DNA from: Locusta migratoria | Taxonomy: Eukaryota; Arthropoda; Insecta; Orthoptera; Acrididae | Direction: 5' to 3' | Assembly: GCA_026315105.1 (NCBI GenBank) | Contig: CM048744.1 | Coordinates: forward strand, 903,259,094 to 903,323,093 | Length of the DNA: 64,000 nt | Part shown: positions 8,956 through 20,671 of the stretch, piece by piece | How positions within the stretch are numbered: position 1 is the stretch's first letter | Layout of the letters: every line of letters begins with the position of its first letter | Translations under genes and position numbers: made by a program | The notes under the pieces: generated by a model | What the model was told of the DNA's origin: nothing | Databases searched by the model: none | The model's input: only the letters and a program-made list of their open reading frames with translations

Positions 8956-10356
8956 ACACCACCTATAGGGAAAGCCGCGGCGCTCTCGTGTGACATGCAG
9001 CGTGGGGGAAAGGGTTGTACCTTGGGACGGTTTTACCTTGGAACACTTTTTAATACAGGCAGTGCACTGTAGTGGAAATTTTAAGAACTATGAAGTAACG
9101 TTGCCAGGCCTATTTTCAGAGGGAATAAGAGGCCATGTTGTATTTGGATGATGTTTGAGATCTGAAGAGGAGTTTTACAAGTGTTCGTGTTTGAAAGTAA
9201 AATTTAGCCACTATCCTTAGAAGTTATAATTTAAAGCTAAGTATCATTATTGATGTTTCTTAAATACAGAGTTGTAGGGCATTGTTTAAGTAAGCTATGG
9301 ATACCATAAGTTATAACGATATAAATGTGTACATAGGTTACGATACTGTTTTCTCTGATTGTGTATTTGCTTTTACCTTGGGACACTTCTCTGGTTGCAC
9401 CTTGGGACACATGGAAGGTGTATGATTGTCACTGATACACCAGAAAAACAAAGAATTGAAGAGGGAAAAAAGGAAAAGAAAATGAAGTCTTTCCAAAAGA
9501 AAGAAGCCACTAAACGGGCAAAGGAGTTTTCATCTCCCACTTCGTTTGAGGAAGAAATTCCCGAGCTTGGCAGTAGCTCTGGAGGTAGCATATTTGATTT
9601 GTCATCTCAAGAAGAGGATTTCTCATCCTTCCTTCCATCTGGAAAAGTAACACTTCCTTGTTCTCAAGGTAGTTGACATCAGTGGCAGATCACATGTGTA
9701 CTACGCAGGAGAAGTTTTAGAAAACACAGAACAAGATATAACTGTGAAATTCTTAAGGAAGCATAGGACAAGTTTGTATTCATTAATGCTGAGAACATCA
9801 TCATTGTTAATCACCAGCTCCAGTGGTGTGTCGTGGGTTTCATTCATTTAATATTTTATTCCATCTCTTGTTTTAAGGTAATATAACTTTTGTTTATGGA
9901 CTAACAAACATTTACTACCTGATTCCAAAACGATTTTACCATTCAGAAAACTAAAAAAATTGAAATACATCACCGTGTCCCAAGGTAAAACCACCACTGT
10001 CCGAAGGTGAAACCATAAGTTGTACCTTGGGACAAGTGTCACAAAGCTTTTTATTGGTGAGTAATTGTGTAAATTTGTAGCTAGCCTAAACTGCTGTTCG
10101 AACATTACCTAAAATTGGATCCTGTGACTGGGTAAATTTTCAAATTTCTTGTAAAAAAATTATAGGATAAAAAATTAAAATGTAAAAATTGTCCCAAAGT
10201 ACAAGCCTTTCACCTATGCTGCGCGCGCGTAGCTGACTGCGTAGCCGCTGGGGCACGGCCCACTATGCCGAAGCAGCCATCCAGTCAGTTACGCGCGCGC
10301 AACCCACTCTGCCTGACGTCACACGAGAGCGCCGCGGCCTTCTCTCTAGGTGGTGT
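8956..10356 (+). mobile_element. DNA transposon with long subterminal inverted repeats and ACCTTGGGACA motifs
   Basis: The left end 'ACACCACCTATAGGG' and the block 'GCCGCGGCGCTCTCGTGTGAC' reappear inverted at 10318-10356. Inside are eight copies of 'ACCTTGGGACA' or its complement (9019, 9035, 9375, 9399, 9976, 9998, 10024, 10190). The transposase C-terminus at 9415-9800 resembles pogo/Tigger-type elements found in insects. No TSD is obvious (a TA would be expected for pogo). Most of the transposase is missing. Confidence 0.6.
9415..9800 (+). pseudogene. Pogo/Tigger-like transposase C-terminal remnant
   Basis: The open stretch reads 'IVTDTPEKQRIEEGKKEK', then a Lys/Glu-rich segment and an acidic Ser-rich tail. 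After a stop or frameshift near 9675, 'HVYYAGEVLEN' and 'ITVKFLRKH' follow. This order (TDTPEK, charged linker, small C-terminal beta domain) is common at the end of pogo-type DDE transposases in insects. The DDE catalytic core is absent. Assignment is from family knowledge and moderately certain. Confidence 0.45.
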
Positions 10357-12307
10357 TGGCGCACTGCACATGGTAATCCTCTTCAGCTGGCTTTGTGGTT
10401 TCATACCATCCTTCATGCGTTAAGGAAGGATTATTATTTGTTACTTGTGTGATGTAGTTAACATATGCTGTAATCTAACATTGAGGAAAATATAGTTTTC
10501 TTTACAAACAAAACCCAGAAATGACACAGTACGTTGTAATTGACTGTAAGTCATCGAGCAGAAGTGATAATTGGCGTTCGCACGGGAAGTGTTTTTATAA
10601 AAGATTTAGAAGACACTCTAAGAAGCTCTCTTAAACTTCTCGTAGATACTGCTGTTGAGCCGGTGCGAGTACGATCGCCCCCTTGTTTATCGACCTGTCG
10701 GGTCTCTGATAAGCCCCTATCACGCCTTAGCGGAGAAGCGAGGCAACCGTCCCCGAATTGAAGCGTCTGATCGCCGCCATTTGCAGGGTAGTATCCTAGT
10801 AATGGGGTTGTGATTTGAAGTGTATGGGACGCAACAAGAGCAAAATAAAGCACAAAATAAACGCATGTTGATTTAAAAATATTACTGAATATTGCTATCT
10901 GTTTAAAAAGCTTCTCAAATGAAGTAAGTTTCCTAAGTTTCGGAATAACGTCTGCATAGAGACACGAAGTTTAAGAATGTAAGGCTCTTTTCTGATAAGG
11001 CGGAGGTATTTGCATAAGATAATTCCATGAAACTTGTAAAGTAGCACAGAGTGTCATGCCCTGCTTACTTTTAGCCGACTACTCTGTACGCTTTGCACGC
11101 TTATTTTTGTACATCACATTTTTTTCTATATTCCTTTCCATATTACATAGAATTTTTCTTTCAACTTCCACTGGGGTATGCACAATTGTAATAACTCATA
11201 AAATTTTAAATACTCATTTCATTCGTACATAACTTTTAAACAGAGATAGTACTTCTCAGAGTGGTTGACTATGCAATATTCGATCAAATAATGACCATTT
11301 ACGAAGTACAATCACCACCTGTTAGTATCTAGAAACAATTATTCGACCTATTTCTGCATCATACTTATATGTGATAAATACCTCTTATACGCCCAATTCT
11401 TCATTCAGTTCAAATAAGAATTTTTAGTAATTTATATGCAAATAAAATATATGTACTTGACATGCACCGAAGTTCGTTTCTCAGTTTTAGATAATCATTT
11501 GTAAGAAGAAACCTAAACAAAAATAAACGCTCATGATTCCTTATTTCTCCCTGAAAATACTATACGGTATACAAGTAATGACTGATCTGTGAAATGTAAG
11601 ATTGTTTCCGTCTTCGTCTTTGCTTCCGTTCTCATTGTTCTCACAATTAAAAACAGCACATGAACGAACCATTTTTACTCACGATTACCATACAAAAGAG
11701 ACTTCTGTCACGTTCAATGTGGCGACGCGACACTTGCGCCAGCGAGCGGTCTAGTTTTTATTTAGTAAGTTTATGATCTCTATCGTCTGTTTATCTTTGG
11801 TGCATGTGATCTTTGCCATGGTCTGTGTCCTGGAGAGGGGAGGAAACCACATGGTGGCATGTTAGTGTGGAGTGCGACGTGAGCGAGTTCGGCGGGAGGT
11901 ATCCACAAAAACGTGATGAGGTCCGTACGCGGCAACATGGCACGAGGATTGCTGATGCGGTAAAGATTACTGCTGCTTCTCCAGTTGTCTACAAGTGAAC
12001 GGCTGAATTCTGTGGAGAGGGGCTTTCTGCCTTACCGGCAAGTGTAGTTTCCGGACTCGGGAACGATTTTTCGAAGTTGTCCATACGCATGGTGGTGCGT
12101 TTCCTGGGACAACGGCCGACTGGTATGGTATTGCTGGCTGTTACTGTGCTTGGCGAACGCAGTTTGCTAATGTTTTGCCGCTTTAACACGAACTCGCAAT
12201 CTGTTAGAGAAACTTCTCCGGCTCACCGTCCCTAAGTGTTACTCTGGTTATAGTTTATAGTTCTCTACACGACAACGGTCCAGCGGTTTGAAGGGTGGGG
12301 GAGGAAT
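10357..12307. other. Unrecognised intergenic or decayed repeat DNA
   Basis: No recognised protein motif on either strand. 10540-10800 and 11700-12200 are GC-richer and hold open stretches of 60-100 codons without motifs. The rest is AT-rich. These could be LTRs or 5' regions of unknown elements, but I see no paired ends. Confidence 0.4.
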
Positions 12308-12660
12308 GTTGTGGCCAGCGTCACATGCCAGACGCACGAGAACGATCATGAACTAGGCAGCGGATGACCGGCAGCCAATCACACGCCGGGAGAAACCGAG
12401 AAGCGCGCCCTCTACAAGCTGCTACATCTAGGCCGACATGCGACTAGAAGACCCCGTCTGAACTCTGCTCCGAAATAAGCAGTCATTAGGACTCAGAGCA
12501 GCTAGTGTCGAGAAAGAAGATGCCTCCGCAAGAGAAAGACAGATTTCTCTTAAGTTGAGTAACTTTGTATATAATAGTAAATAAAATCATGGGTGATCTC
12601 AACAACTGTTGTAATTTGGTGGTTGTGTTTAGAATCATGCACATCCATGTTCATAAAACA
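12308..12660. repeat. Possible solo LTR
   Basis: It starts 'TGTTGTGGCCAGCG' after a G-rich tract, is GC-rich for ~200 bp, then carries 'AATAAAATCATGG' (poly(A)-signal-like) and a TG-rich end. This layout resembles insect LTRs. No second copy and no TSD are visible, so this is weak. Confidence 0.25.
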
Positions 12661-13739
12661 CAGAATACCTTGAAAGAGTAGATGTAGGAAGTTAATATCA
12701 ACAGGATATTTACATTATTATGTTCTGCAGATATGACAAACATTGTATTTGAAACACGGCGGCTTTCATCTTCAAAGTCAACGTCGATAACGGGGGCCAA
12801 CACCACCTACCAACGTCTGTGACTACAGTTCTCATTATAACCCTTTCCTACAAATCAAATTAAATTTTCCTCAAAATCAGCAATTGTTCCACATAAAGTA
12901 AGAAAAGAGATCACTAATGTTTATATGTAAATTTATTTTGTTTCACATAATTACAAAATTATGGGCGGTATTCTCACAAGATAGGTACGAAGCCAACACC
13001 GACCACAGTAGTACAGGTTTATATGCCAACTAGCTCTGCCGATGATGAGGAGATCGAAGAAATATATAAAGAGCTAAATGAAATTGTTCACTAAAAGTGG
13101 TTGTAAACGTGGAAGAGACCAGGAGACACCGGAAGGTCCAAATAGACTTTATAATGGTCAGATATAGATTTCGGAACTAGGTTTTAAACCGTAAGACATA
13201 CCCAGTGGCAGATATAAACTCTGACAATAACTTATTGGTAATGAATTATAGGCTCAAACTGAAAAAAGGAAAACACAGAAAGGTAGAAAAATAAGGAGAT
13301 GGGACCTGGATAAACTGAAGGAACCTGAAGTTCTTGAGAATTTCAGAGGGAGCTTTAGGCAAGAATTGACAGAAACTGGGGAAAATAAAACAGTAGAGGA
13401 GGAATGGGTAGCATTGAGAGATGAAATATTGAAGGCAGCAGAGGACGAAAAAAGGTAGGAAGACAAGACCTACAAAAAATCCTTGGATATCACAGGACAC
13501 ACTAAATTTAATCGATGAAAGGAGATAATATAAAAATGCAGTAAATGAAACAGGCAAAATGGCGTACAGACGACTAAGAAATGAGATTGTCATGAAATAC
13601 AAAATGGCTAAGCAGGAGAGGCTAGAAGCCAAATGGAAGGATGTAGGAGAATGTATAAATAAGGGAAAAATAGATACAGCCTACAGGAAAATAAAAGAGA
13701 AATTGGGCAATAAGAAAAACAGATTTATGAATATCAAGA

Positions 13740-15064
13740 ATGCAGATGGAAAAAGAAGGGAAAGCTGAAAGGTGGAAAGAGTATATAGAGAGGCTCTACG
13801 AAGGAAGTGAACTTAGAGGCACTATTGTAGGAAGGGGAGAAGAAGTAGATGAGAATGAAATAGGAGATACTATACTGAGAGATGTATTTGACAGAGCATT
13901 GAAAGATCTAAGTCGAATCAATGCCCCTGAAGTAGATGACATTCCCTCAGAGATTCTTAAGTTTCTGGGAGAAGCAGCCATGACAAAACTGTTTCACCTG
14001 ATGTCTAAGGTGTATGAGACAAGCAAAGTACCCTCAGACTTTAAGAAAAATGTTATAATCCCCATTATAAAGAAAGCAGGCGAAGACAGGCGTGAAAACC
14101 ATCAGTTTAATGAATCATGGTTGCAAAATATTAACAGGAATTATTTATAGAAGGATGGAAAAGCTGGTAGAAGCCGACCTCAGGGAAGATCAATTTGGGT
14201 TCAGAAGAAATGAAGGAACACGGAAGACAATACTCAATTTACGGCTTATCCTAGAAGATAGATTAAGAAAAGGCAAACCTACATATCTAGCTTTCGTAGA
14301 TTTGGAGAAGGCATTTGACAATCTTGATTGGAATAAACTCTTTTAACCTCTGAAGCAAGCAGGGATGTAGCCTTTCTCTAATGTTATTCAGTTTGTACAT
14401 TGAGCAAGCTATAAAAGAAAGCAAGGAGAAATTTGGAGAAGGAATTGGAAGAGCAGTTGAATGGAATGGACAGTGTGCTGAAAAGTGCATATAAGATGAA
14501 TATTGTTATGTTATTGTGTTATGGTCTTCAGTCCGGAGACTGGTTTGATGCAGCTCTCCACCCTGCTCTATCCTGAGCAAGCCTTAGATGAACATTAAAA
14601 AGAGCAAAACAAGGTTAATGGAGTGTAGTCGAAGAAAAACAGGTGGTGCTGTAGGAATTAGATTAGGTAACGAAACAATATGGAGATAGATGAGTTTTGT
14701 TACTTGGGTAGTAAAATAACAAATGATGGTCGCCGTACAGAGGATATAAAATGCATAATGGCAATGGGTAGAAGAGCGTTCTTGAAAAAGAGAAATTTGT
14801 TAACATCGAATATTGATTTAATCCTAAGGAAGTCCTTTCTGAACGCATTTGTGTGGAGTGTTGCCTTGTATGGGTGTGAAACATGGACGATAAATAGTGC
14901 GCACAGGAAGAGGATAGAGGCTTTCGAAATGTGGTGCTACAGAAGAATGCTGAAGATTAGGTGGGTGGATCGCGTAATTAATGAGGAGGTACTGAACAGA
15001 ATTGGTGAGAAAAGGAATTTCTGGCATTCCTTGACTAAAAGAAGGGATCGATTGGTAGGACACA
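13740..15064 (+). pseudogene. RTE-1b reverse transcriptase remnant in three frames
   Basis: Three open pieces (13740-14150, 14092-14346, 14680-15064) cover 'RALKDLSRINAPEVDDIPSE', 'YLAFVDLEKAFDN' and the C-terminal 'DEFCYLGSKITNDGR ... SVALYGCETWT'. Frameshifts and a deletion remove the palm with the catalytic Asp pair. It aligns block by block with 51900-53100. Confidence 0.8.
14501..14585 (-). mobile_element. 85-bp antisense RTE-1 3'-end insertion with TSD AGATGAA
   Basis: The stretch is the reverse complement of the RTE-1 3' terminus ('GTTATGGTCTTCAGTCCGGA', then 'GATGCAGCTCTCCAC'). AGATGAA occurs at 14494-14500 and 14586-14592, a clear TSD. The insert is therefore a real, severely 5'-truncated retrotransposition event into an older RTE-1 copy. 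It could also be a SINE borrowing the RTE tail. Confidence 0.75.
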
Positions 15065-15109
15065 ACCAGGTGGTAGAGGATTATTTTCACTATGCAAAGA
15101 TTCAGTAAA

Positions 15110-15440
15110 CAAGATCATGTTGTGGTAGTGGGTGGAGTGGGAAACAGTGTCGATAGGGATCAGGGCTAAAGTATTGAGTGTGACCTGGTGAAAATAGGCT
15201 CTGCAACGACGTACACAACTGTTGGTCTAGTACTGCTCTTGTGCGACATGATCAGCCCCAGTTGAACCGCTCTGTCCGGAGGGTCAATATGGAGTTAGAT
15301 CGAGTGGGTAGGGCGGCCACTCTATCAGACATTGGTTTGATTCTTGTTGAGGCTATAGATTGGTGGGACTTTACAAGGCATGGCCTACACCTCAATAGAA
15401 AAGGGAAGGGAAAACTGGTTGGGTTAATAGCAAAAATCTT
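15110..15440 (+). pseudogene. LINE ORF1 (SGNH-like) C-terminal remnant, copy B
   Basis: Encodes 'VVVVGGVGNSVDR' in a broken frame, then from 15241 'NMELDRVGRAATLSDIGL' and 'RHGLHLNRKGKGKLVGLI', matching copy A at 270-595. The His block 'GLHLN' is the presumed SGNH block V. The insertion at 15450 falls just after the ORF1 end. Confidence 0.65.
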
Positions 15441-15449
15441 AAGGGGAGT

Positions 15450-15742
15450 GCTGGTAATTTGTTCAGCAATCAGTCGTCATAAATATAAATTCTTTATTTG
15501 TTGGCAAATCCGGATTTCGACCACTGTGTGGTCATTATCAATGCTTAAAATTGCTGCGTCAGTACAAACGCAACCTCCTACATGGAGGTCGAGATATTTT
15601 AAGTATTTTAATTTATTTTAAGCATTGATAATGACCACACAGTGGTCGAAATCCGGATTTACCAACAAATAAAGAATTTATATTTATGACGACTGATTGC
15701 TGAACAAATTACCACAAATCAAATACAGACGTGGAATCAAGC
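15450..15742. mobile_element. Foldback element with paired hammerhead-like motifs, 12-bp TSD
   Basis: Flanked by 'CTTAAGGGGAGT' at 15438-15449 and 15743-15754. Two ~100-bp arms (about 15455-15551 and 15608-15711) are inverted copies. Each arm carries a hammerhead-like core. Reading plus at 15625-15659: TTGATAA (for CUGAUGA), stem II GACCAC/GTGGTC, GAAA, then ATCCGGAT as a 3-bp stem III. The motif at 15508-15541 is the same on the minus strand. C3 and G8 of the core are mutated. Confidence 0.7.
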
Positions 15743-16043
15743 CTTAAGGGGAGTCACTACAATTCATGAATGTGCCTCTTTTTTAGACTAAGACCAGGGT
15801 CCAATGGGAAGCTCAGACAGGCTACTAAAGATGCTCATGAAAATCACGTGAATGTGACAAAAGTAAAGTGAAAAGTAATGTAACCATATTTCACCAAGAT
15901 ATTGGGGGATTAAAGAATAAAGTTGAGTTCCACAAAAGTAAAGTAAAAAAATAATGTTACTACCTTTAACCAAAATGTTGGGGGATTAAAGAACAAAGTA
16001 GATGAACTACTGATTTGTTTAGATGACACAGAATCAGAGAATG

Positions 16044-16044
<1 letters not shown>

Positions 16045-16112
<68 letters not shown>
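16045..16112. repeat. (TA)n microsatellite
   Basis: About 34 TA units within LINE copy B. Copy A has a short ATAGACATAC-like sequence at the same place (about 875), so the expansion is private to this copy. Confidence 0.95.
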
Positions 16113-16113
<1 letters not shown>

Positions 16114-16317
16114 TATGCCTATCTGAGCATCACATTGTGACGGATATGGAAAAAGTAAACATAAGCAGTAACGAACTAGCAGCACATGTGAATTGAAAGA
16201 ATAAGGTGAGAGGAGGAATTGCCATCTATGTCAAAAGTTATCACTGTGTAAAAATAATAAATAAATAAATGAATTGCAGCAACCAGTTGCTTGTCGTTAT
16301 TTATTTTGAAATTCAAC

Positions 16318-16351
16318 GACCGGTTTCGGGCGCTTGAGTGCCCTTCTTCTG
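16318..16351 (-). ncRNA. Hammerhead-like motif in PLE pseudo-LTR (core mutated)
   Basis: On the minus strand: CAGAAGA in place of CUGANGA, one spacer base, stem II GGGC/GCCC, GAAA, then CCGGUC giving a 1-2 bp stem III and a UC cleavage site. The A at core position 4 (normally U) and no obvious stem I suggest it is not active as drawn. The same motif is at 20673-20706 (minus) and 23459-23492 (plus). Confidence 0.5.
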
Positions 16352-17212
16352 GTCTCTATACAGACAAACAAGTGAATTTGTATACAATAAGGCTATAGAA
16401 CGTATAAAAGTCGATTACAGAAATATGCAGCAGTTTCGAACCAAATAGAGTGTAATAAAGATAAGTTCATATAAGGGGATGAAATTAACACTTACATTTT
16501 TGTACTGTTGCTTAAAAGATAAACATGCTACTAGTGGAATCAACGCTAAGTGCAAAGATTATGGAATGAATAACAGTCAGCTGGTAACAAAGTATCTATG
16601 GATGAGGCTTATAGTAAAGGAGTAACCATAAAAAAGGGGGAAGAAGGCTATGGGCAAACAGTAATACTCAAAGTAGTTGAAGAAAAGCATAAAGAGAGGG
16701 GCAGGTGACTGATAAATCAGTCGCTTAGCAGATTAAAATTCAGTAGTCTAGAAGTACAATGATAAGTGGCGCCATAGGCGGAATATTTCAGAACTACCAG
16801 CTGTGCTGTAGTAGGATGCTTAGAATGTCACTGTCAGGGCATCTGTCAATATAAAGAATTTGTCATTGTATCTATGGCTTCAAAATTTAATGGGGATAGA
16901 TTGATGAAGTGATTATCTTACAACGAATAAGTTAAGGATGTGGGTTATAAGTTTTAAGATGCGTGAACTAATGTACAAAGAAATGTGAATGGTTACAGTA
17001 ATATTAACCTAGTGTTACGATTGGAACATCTAGTCAGGCGACTGAAGAAAGTTAAACAGTGAAATTGCTAGGAATATACCAAAGAGGATAATTTTAATGT
17101 AGTTGTACTGCAGAGGAAGAAGGTTATTATGAGAGTTACTTAATGTAGTATGTGGGGGGAGGGGGAATATATTAAGTTTATAAGTAAATAGCAGGTAGCA
17201 GGTGGAGTGTGT

Positions 17213-17216
<4 letters not shown>

Positions 17217-17273
<57 letters not shown>
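17217..17273. repeat. (TG)n microsatellite in PLE pseudo-LTR
   Basis: A TG tract with two TTTG interruptions. The tracts at 21571-21612 and (AC)n 22533-22588 are the same site in the other two pseudo-LTR copies and differ in length. Confidence 0.9.
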
Positions 17274-17277
<4 letters not shown>

Positions 17278-18143
17278 CTGTCTGTAATTGATGAATAGGA
17301 TAGTGTGATTGTGGACCTAGGGTATGTAAGGTGTGACTGTGGGTGTGCACAAAGTTTGTGGTTATTTGTTAGGGATTTCTATAAAAGAAGGGGAATAGCT
17401 GATTATTGTATGGGATGGGGGGGGGGGGTGGAGTGTAGCAGAAATTGTGCAAAGACAGATCCATATGCAATGCCCCACAAGTGTATGCTCTGTGACTGTT
17501 GATAAAGTTATATTTGGTCTATAACTGTAATGTGGGGTGGCTACTACTTTCAATATTAAGATAGGCAGAAACATAAGGGACTAGTTCAGTGTCTGTGTAG
17601 AACTGGTTATGCATTAATGTGCAGTATTAGGGTGGGTTGGTCAGAAAAGTTATGGCTGTAAAACATGTGCAATATGTGAAAGGGGCTGATGTAAAGCAAC
17701 ATAATGCATACTGCAGTGACTTATGCAAAGAAGAGCTAATCAGTTAATGACGAACTGTATGGGTACAGCATATCTTACTTGTGGTTCGTTGAAATTAACT
17801 TTTGGTTTAATTGTTTTACTACATCTTTATCAATCTTGAAAGCCTATGGAGCAGGTATACTATGAAAGGTGCTAGGATGGGTTAAAACTCAAAACAGTAG
17901 GGAGGGGAGGTGGTTGTTGGAGGCAACTACAACAGATAAGTGAAGCCAGTGTCAGTAATCAGCACACTGGAGAAAACATAGTGAAGGAATGGAGTTTAAT
18001 TTGTAACTTTTGTATAAAGTAGAGCAATTGAAGGGTTGGGCAAAGGTGAACAAGTTCAAGCAATAATATCTGCACTTAGTGTTTTACAGAGACAATTACA
18101 ATTAAGAAGCAACTATTATACTGTATGAACACATAGTACATTT

Positions 18144-18755
18144 TCAATGATCATCCAAGAGTGTGGCTAAACAATCGAGGAAAACCTTGTTTCTTAACAC
18201 AGTTTGTTCATTTAATAGATTACAGTCTAGTGATTTAGAATGCTTATATATTTCTAGCTCTTCAAGAAAGTTCATTTTAGCTCCTTTATTTACAAAGTGT
18301 AAGATGTCTAACTTATCAATACTTGGAGCTTTATGTTTTTCATCTATTAGGTGTTGGGCAAATGTGGACCTATAGGGATTTTCTCCTTTTTTGTTAGGGA
18401 GGTGTTCCCTAAATCTAGTTTTAAATGCTCTGCCAGTCTGGCCAATATAACTTGCTGGACAGTTTTCACAATTTATTTGGTAGACCCCAGATTTAAGTAG
18501 TGCATTACTGCTACCTGTTTGTTGCTCATTGTGTAGGAGTAGTTGGCTAATTTTACTCTTAGTACAGAAAGCTGCTGTGATGCCATATTTCTTAAGCAAA
18601 TTTGCAAGTTGGTAAGAGATGTTGCCAAAGAAAGGCATCTTAATATAACTAGGTTTCTCTACATTGCTTAGTGAAGTCAAAGGTTTTGACTTGTCAGTTC
18701 TCTGTTTAAATAGTCTCTTTATTAAACAAGGGTCATAGCCATTGGTATTTGCCAA
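18144..18755 (-). pseudogene. PLE C-terminal region with GIY-YIG endonuclease
   Basis: The open stretch of 203 codons encodes the end of the PLE polyprotein. 'GVYQINCENC' and 'SYIGQTGRAFKTRFREH' form the GIY-YIG nuclease core (here GVY and YIG), with catalytic Arg in 'TRFREH'. A Cys pair (CENC) precedes YIG, as in PLE nucleases that carry a zinc-finger-like insert. 'NFLEELEIYKHSK' supplies the late Glu. It is in frame with the RT ORF and separated only by a TAG stop at 18771-18773. Confidence 0.85.
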
Positions 18756-18770
18756 ATACTCTAAGATTTG

Positions 18771-19940
18771 CTACTCTCTCTGAACTGCTTGATCAGACAG
18801 TGGAGTTTGAACAATTCTGTTAATCATAGATGTGAAGTAACTATGTTTCTGGCTAACTGGATGACAAGAGGAACAGTGAACAATACTATCGGTGGTAGTA
18901 GGTTTCCTAAATATATCAAAGGACACTTCATTGTCTACGATTTTGATAGACAAATCCAGGTAATTAATGTTACCATTGTCATCTTGTAATTCATAGGTGA
19001 AACTGATGTTATTATGTAAACTGTTTAAGAGGTCCTGAATGTAAGGAATGTCTGCTGGTGTCCCTTGATATATGAGGAAGATGTCATCCACGTATCGTTT
19101 GTAGAACATAATATTCTTATGGATGTCGGGAAACTTTCTGAAAAATTCATTTTCTAAAGTGTTAATAAAAATGTCAGCCATGCTACCTGCTAGGCAGTTG
19201 CCCATGGCTAATCCCTCTACCTGTTGGTACAGCTTATTGTTAAATGTGAAAATATTATACTTAAGTGCAGTGTGTAGTAGTCTAACAAATTCATCTATTT
19301 CTTCATAATTGAGGACATTTTGATCTTTGAAGTTATCTTCGATGATACGAATAGTTTCTACAACAGGTACATTCGTGTACAAATTTACAATATCAAATGA
19401 TACCAAAATACAGTTATTGGGCCATTTCATGTCAACAAGAGCATCAATAAATTCTTTGCAGTTTTTGATGGTGTAAGTATTTTCATATTTGTAAAACTGA
19501 TCTAGGAATATTTTTAGTTTTTTACAAAGATAGTAGGATGCTGTGTCAATTGAGTTCACTATTGGCCTAATAGGCCAATTTTCTTTATGTATCTTAACTT
19601 GTGCCCTAAGTGACGGGGTTCTAGGATTCATAAGGATGAGCTTTTGTTTATCTTTAGGCTGGATAATGTGATCACTAGCATTGATTGCATCTTTAATTTC
19701 TTTGTTATAAGTATCTACCAGGTTACTGTTTACAGGCGTAATATTATTAGTTACAAAAAATTCTTCAGTTTTTGCTATGTAATCTCCCTTGTACATGATA
19801 ACAGCTGTATTTCCTTTATCAGCTTTAACAACTATTGCATCATTATTTCTAAGTTTCTTATTAATTTCATTAAGAGTCGTTTGGTCAGAGGAGAAATTCT
19901 TACTTCTAGAGTTTACATTTCTATCTATAATGTCATTCAT
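18771..19940 (-). pseudogene. PLE reverse transcriptase region
   Basis: 389 codons without a stop. RT motifs are intact: 'SFDIVNLYTNVP' (motif A, Asp), 'GLAMGNCLAGSMADIF' (motif B), 'YKRYVDDIFLIY' (motif C, YVDD catalytic pair) and 'NYLDLSI'. 'RAQVKIHKENWPIRPI' is the PLE/TERT-like region before motif A. It ends at a TAG; the reading frame then continues into GIY-YIG. A frameshift near 19945 separates it from the N-terminal part. Retroelement replication enzyme; probably recently inactivated. Confidence 0.88.
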
Positions 19941-19948
19941 TTTACATG

Positions 19949-20671
19949 CTACTTTTGTCTGTTCCTTTCTATCGATTTTAAGTGAGTCATTTCTAGTTTG
20001 ACACTAGAAATCAGTTCTACAATGTTGTTTTGATCGATTGCAGGTTTGATATTATATTTTAACCCTTTTCCTAGCAAATCTGATTCATTGTCATTAAAAA
20101 CAATGTCAGTTTTATTGACAGTTCTACTATAAAATTCAAAGCTTGGGGCAACCACATTAACACAGCTGGAGTTCGTTTGTTTTGATATAAGTAACTTTAA
20201 CTTTTTTTCATGTCTCTGTTGAATCGGAATTTTTTCATTCTGTAGCCATTCTTCAATATAAGAAAAAACACTGTCTAGTTGGAGGTTATGTAAAGTACTA
20301 GTGATTTCGTTGTATAAATTATAAGTACTGATGTTAAGTTTGTCTTTCTCTGTGAAAAGAGATTTTATGCGGTTGCTCATGATGAATTTCGCCAGTGTCC
20401 ATGTCCACTTGTTGATATGATCACTTTTTGGCATTTTAATATAGGCAGAAACATATGTAGGTATTACCTTGTTGCTGATGCAATTTTTGTTGAAATAGAT
20501 GTGATGCGAAATTTTTAGGAGTTTTAGCTTATTTGTCCTGTATAGGCTAATGGATTTCAGCGTCTGGCTGGACGATAGTTGAAGTGTTTTATCCATTACA
20601 GCAACTGTTAAGATTATAAATAAATGAATTGCAGCAACCAGTTGCTTGTCGTTATTTATTTTGAAATTCAA
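19949..20671 (-). pseudogene. PLE N-terminal region
   Basis: 240 codons open. The natural start is probably the Met at 20596 ('MDKTLQLSSSQTLK'), since the first 25 residues lie in pseudo-LTR sequence. The region is Lys/Asn-rich with 'WTWTLAKFIMSN' and 'PSFEFYSRTVNKTDIVF', matching the upstream region of PLE polyproteins. It ends in a stop 9 bp before the RT frame opens, so a single frameshift breaks it. Confidence 0.75.

Larger units (their letters stand above)
13000..15064 (+). mobile_element. RTE-like LINE, family 1, internally deleted copy (RTE-1b)
   Basis: Begins within the endonuclease ('VQVYMPTSS', 'DDEEIEEIYKELNEIV' visible near 13010-13090), passes through the linker and RT, and stops at about 15064 without the 3' end. 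Part of the RT between 'WNKLF' (14346) and 'LYIEQAIKES' (about 14400) is deleted, as is the segment with the catalytic FADD box. A short antisense RTE 3' end is inserted at 14501-14585. The LINE copy B starts directly afterwards. Confidence 0.75.
16255..17779 (-). repeat. PLE pseudo-LTR, 3' copy
   Basis: About 1.5 kb, nearly identical to 20617-22119. It contains the hammerhead-like motif (16318-16351, minus), a (GT)n tract at 17217-17273, and a G run at 17417-17427. Its outer end carries AATAAATAAATGAATTGC. Beyond 17779 the sequence (17780-18143) is unique and leads to the end of the GIY-YIG ORF. Confidence 0.8.

Noticed and set aside
15910..16185. 91-codon ORF with a long Ile-Tyr repeat
   Set aside because: It is only the translation of the (TA)n microsatellite.
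17030..17350. 106-codon ORF with a long His-Thr repeat (also 21495-21689)
   Set aside because: Translation of the TG/AC microsatellite in the PLE pseudo-LTR.
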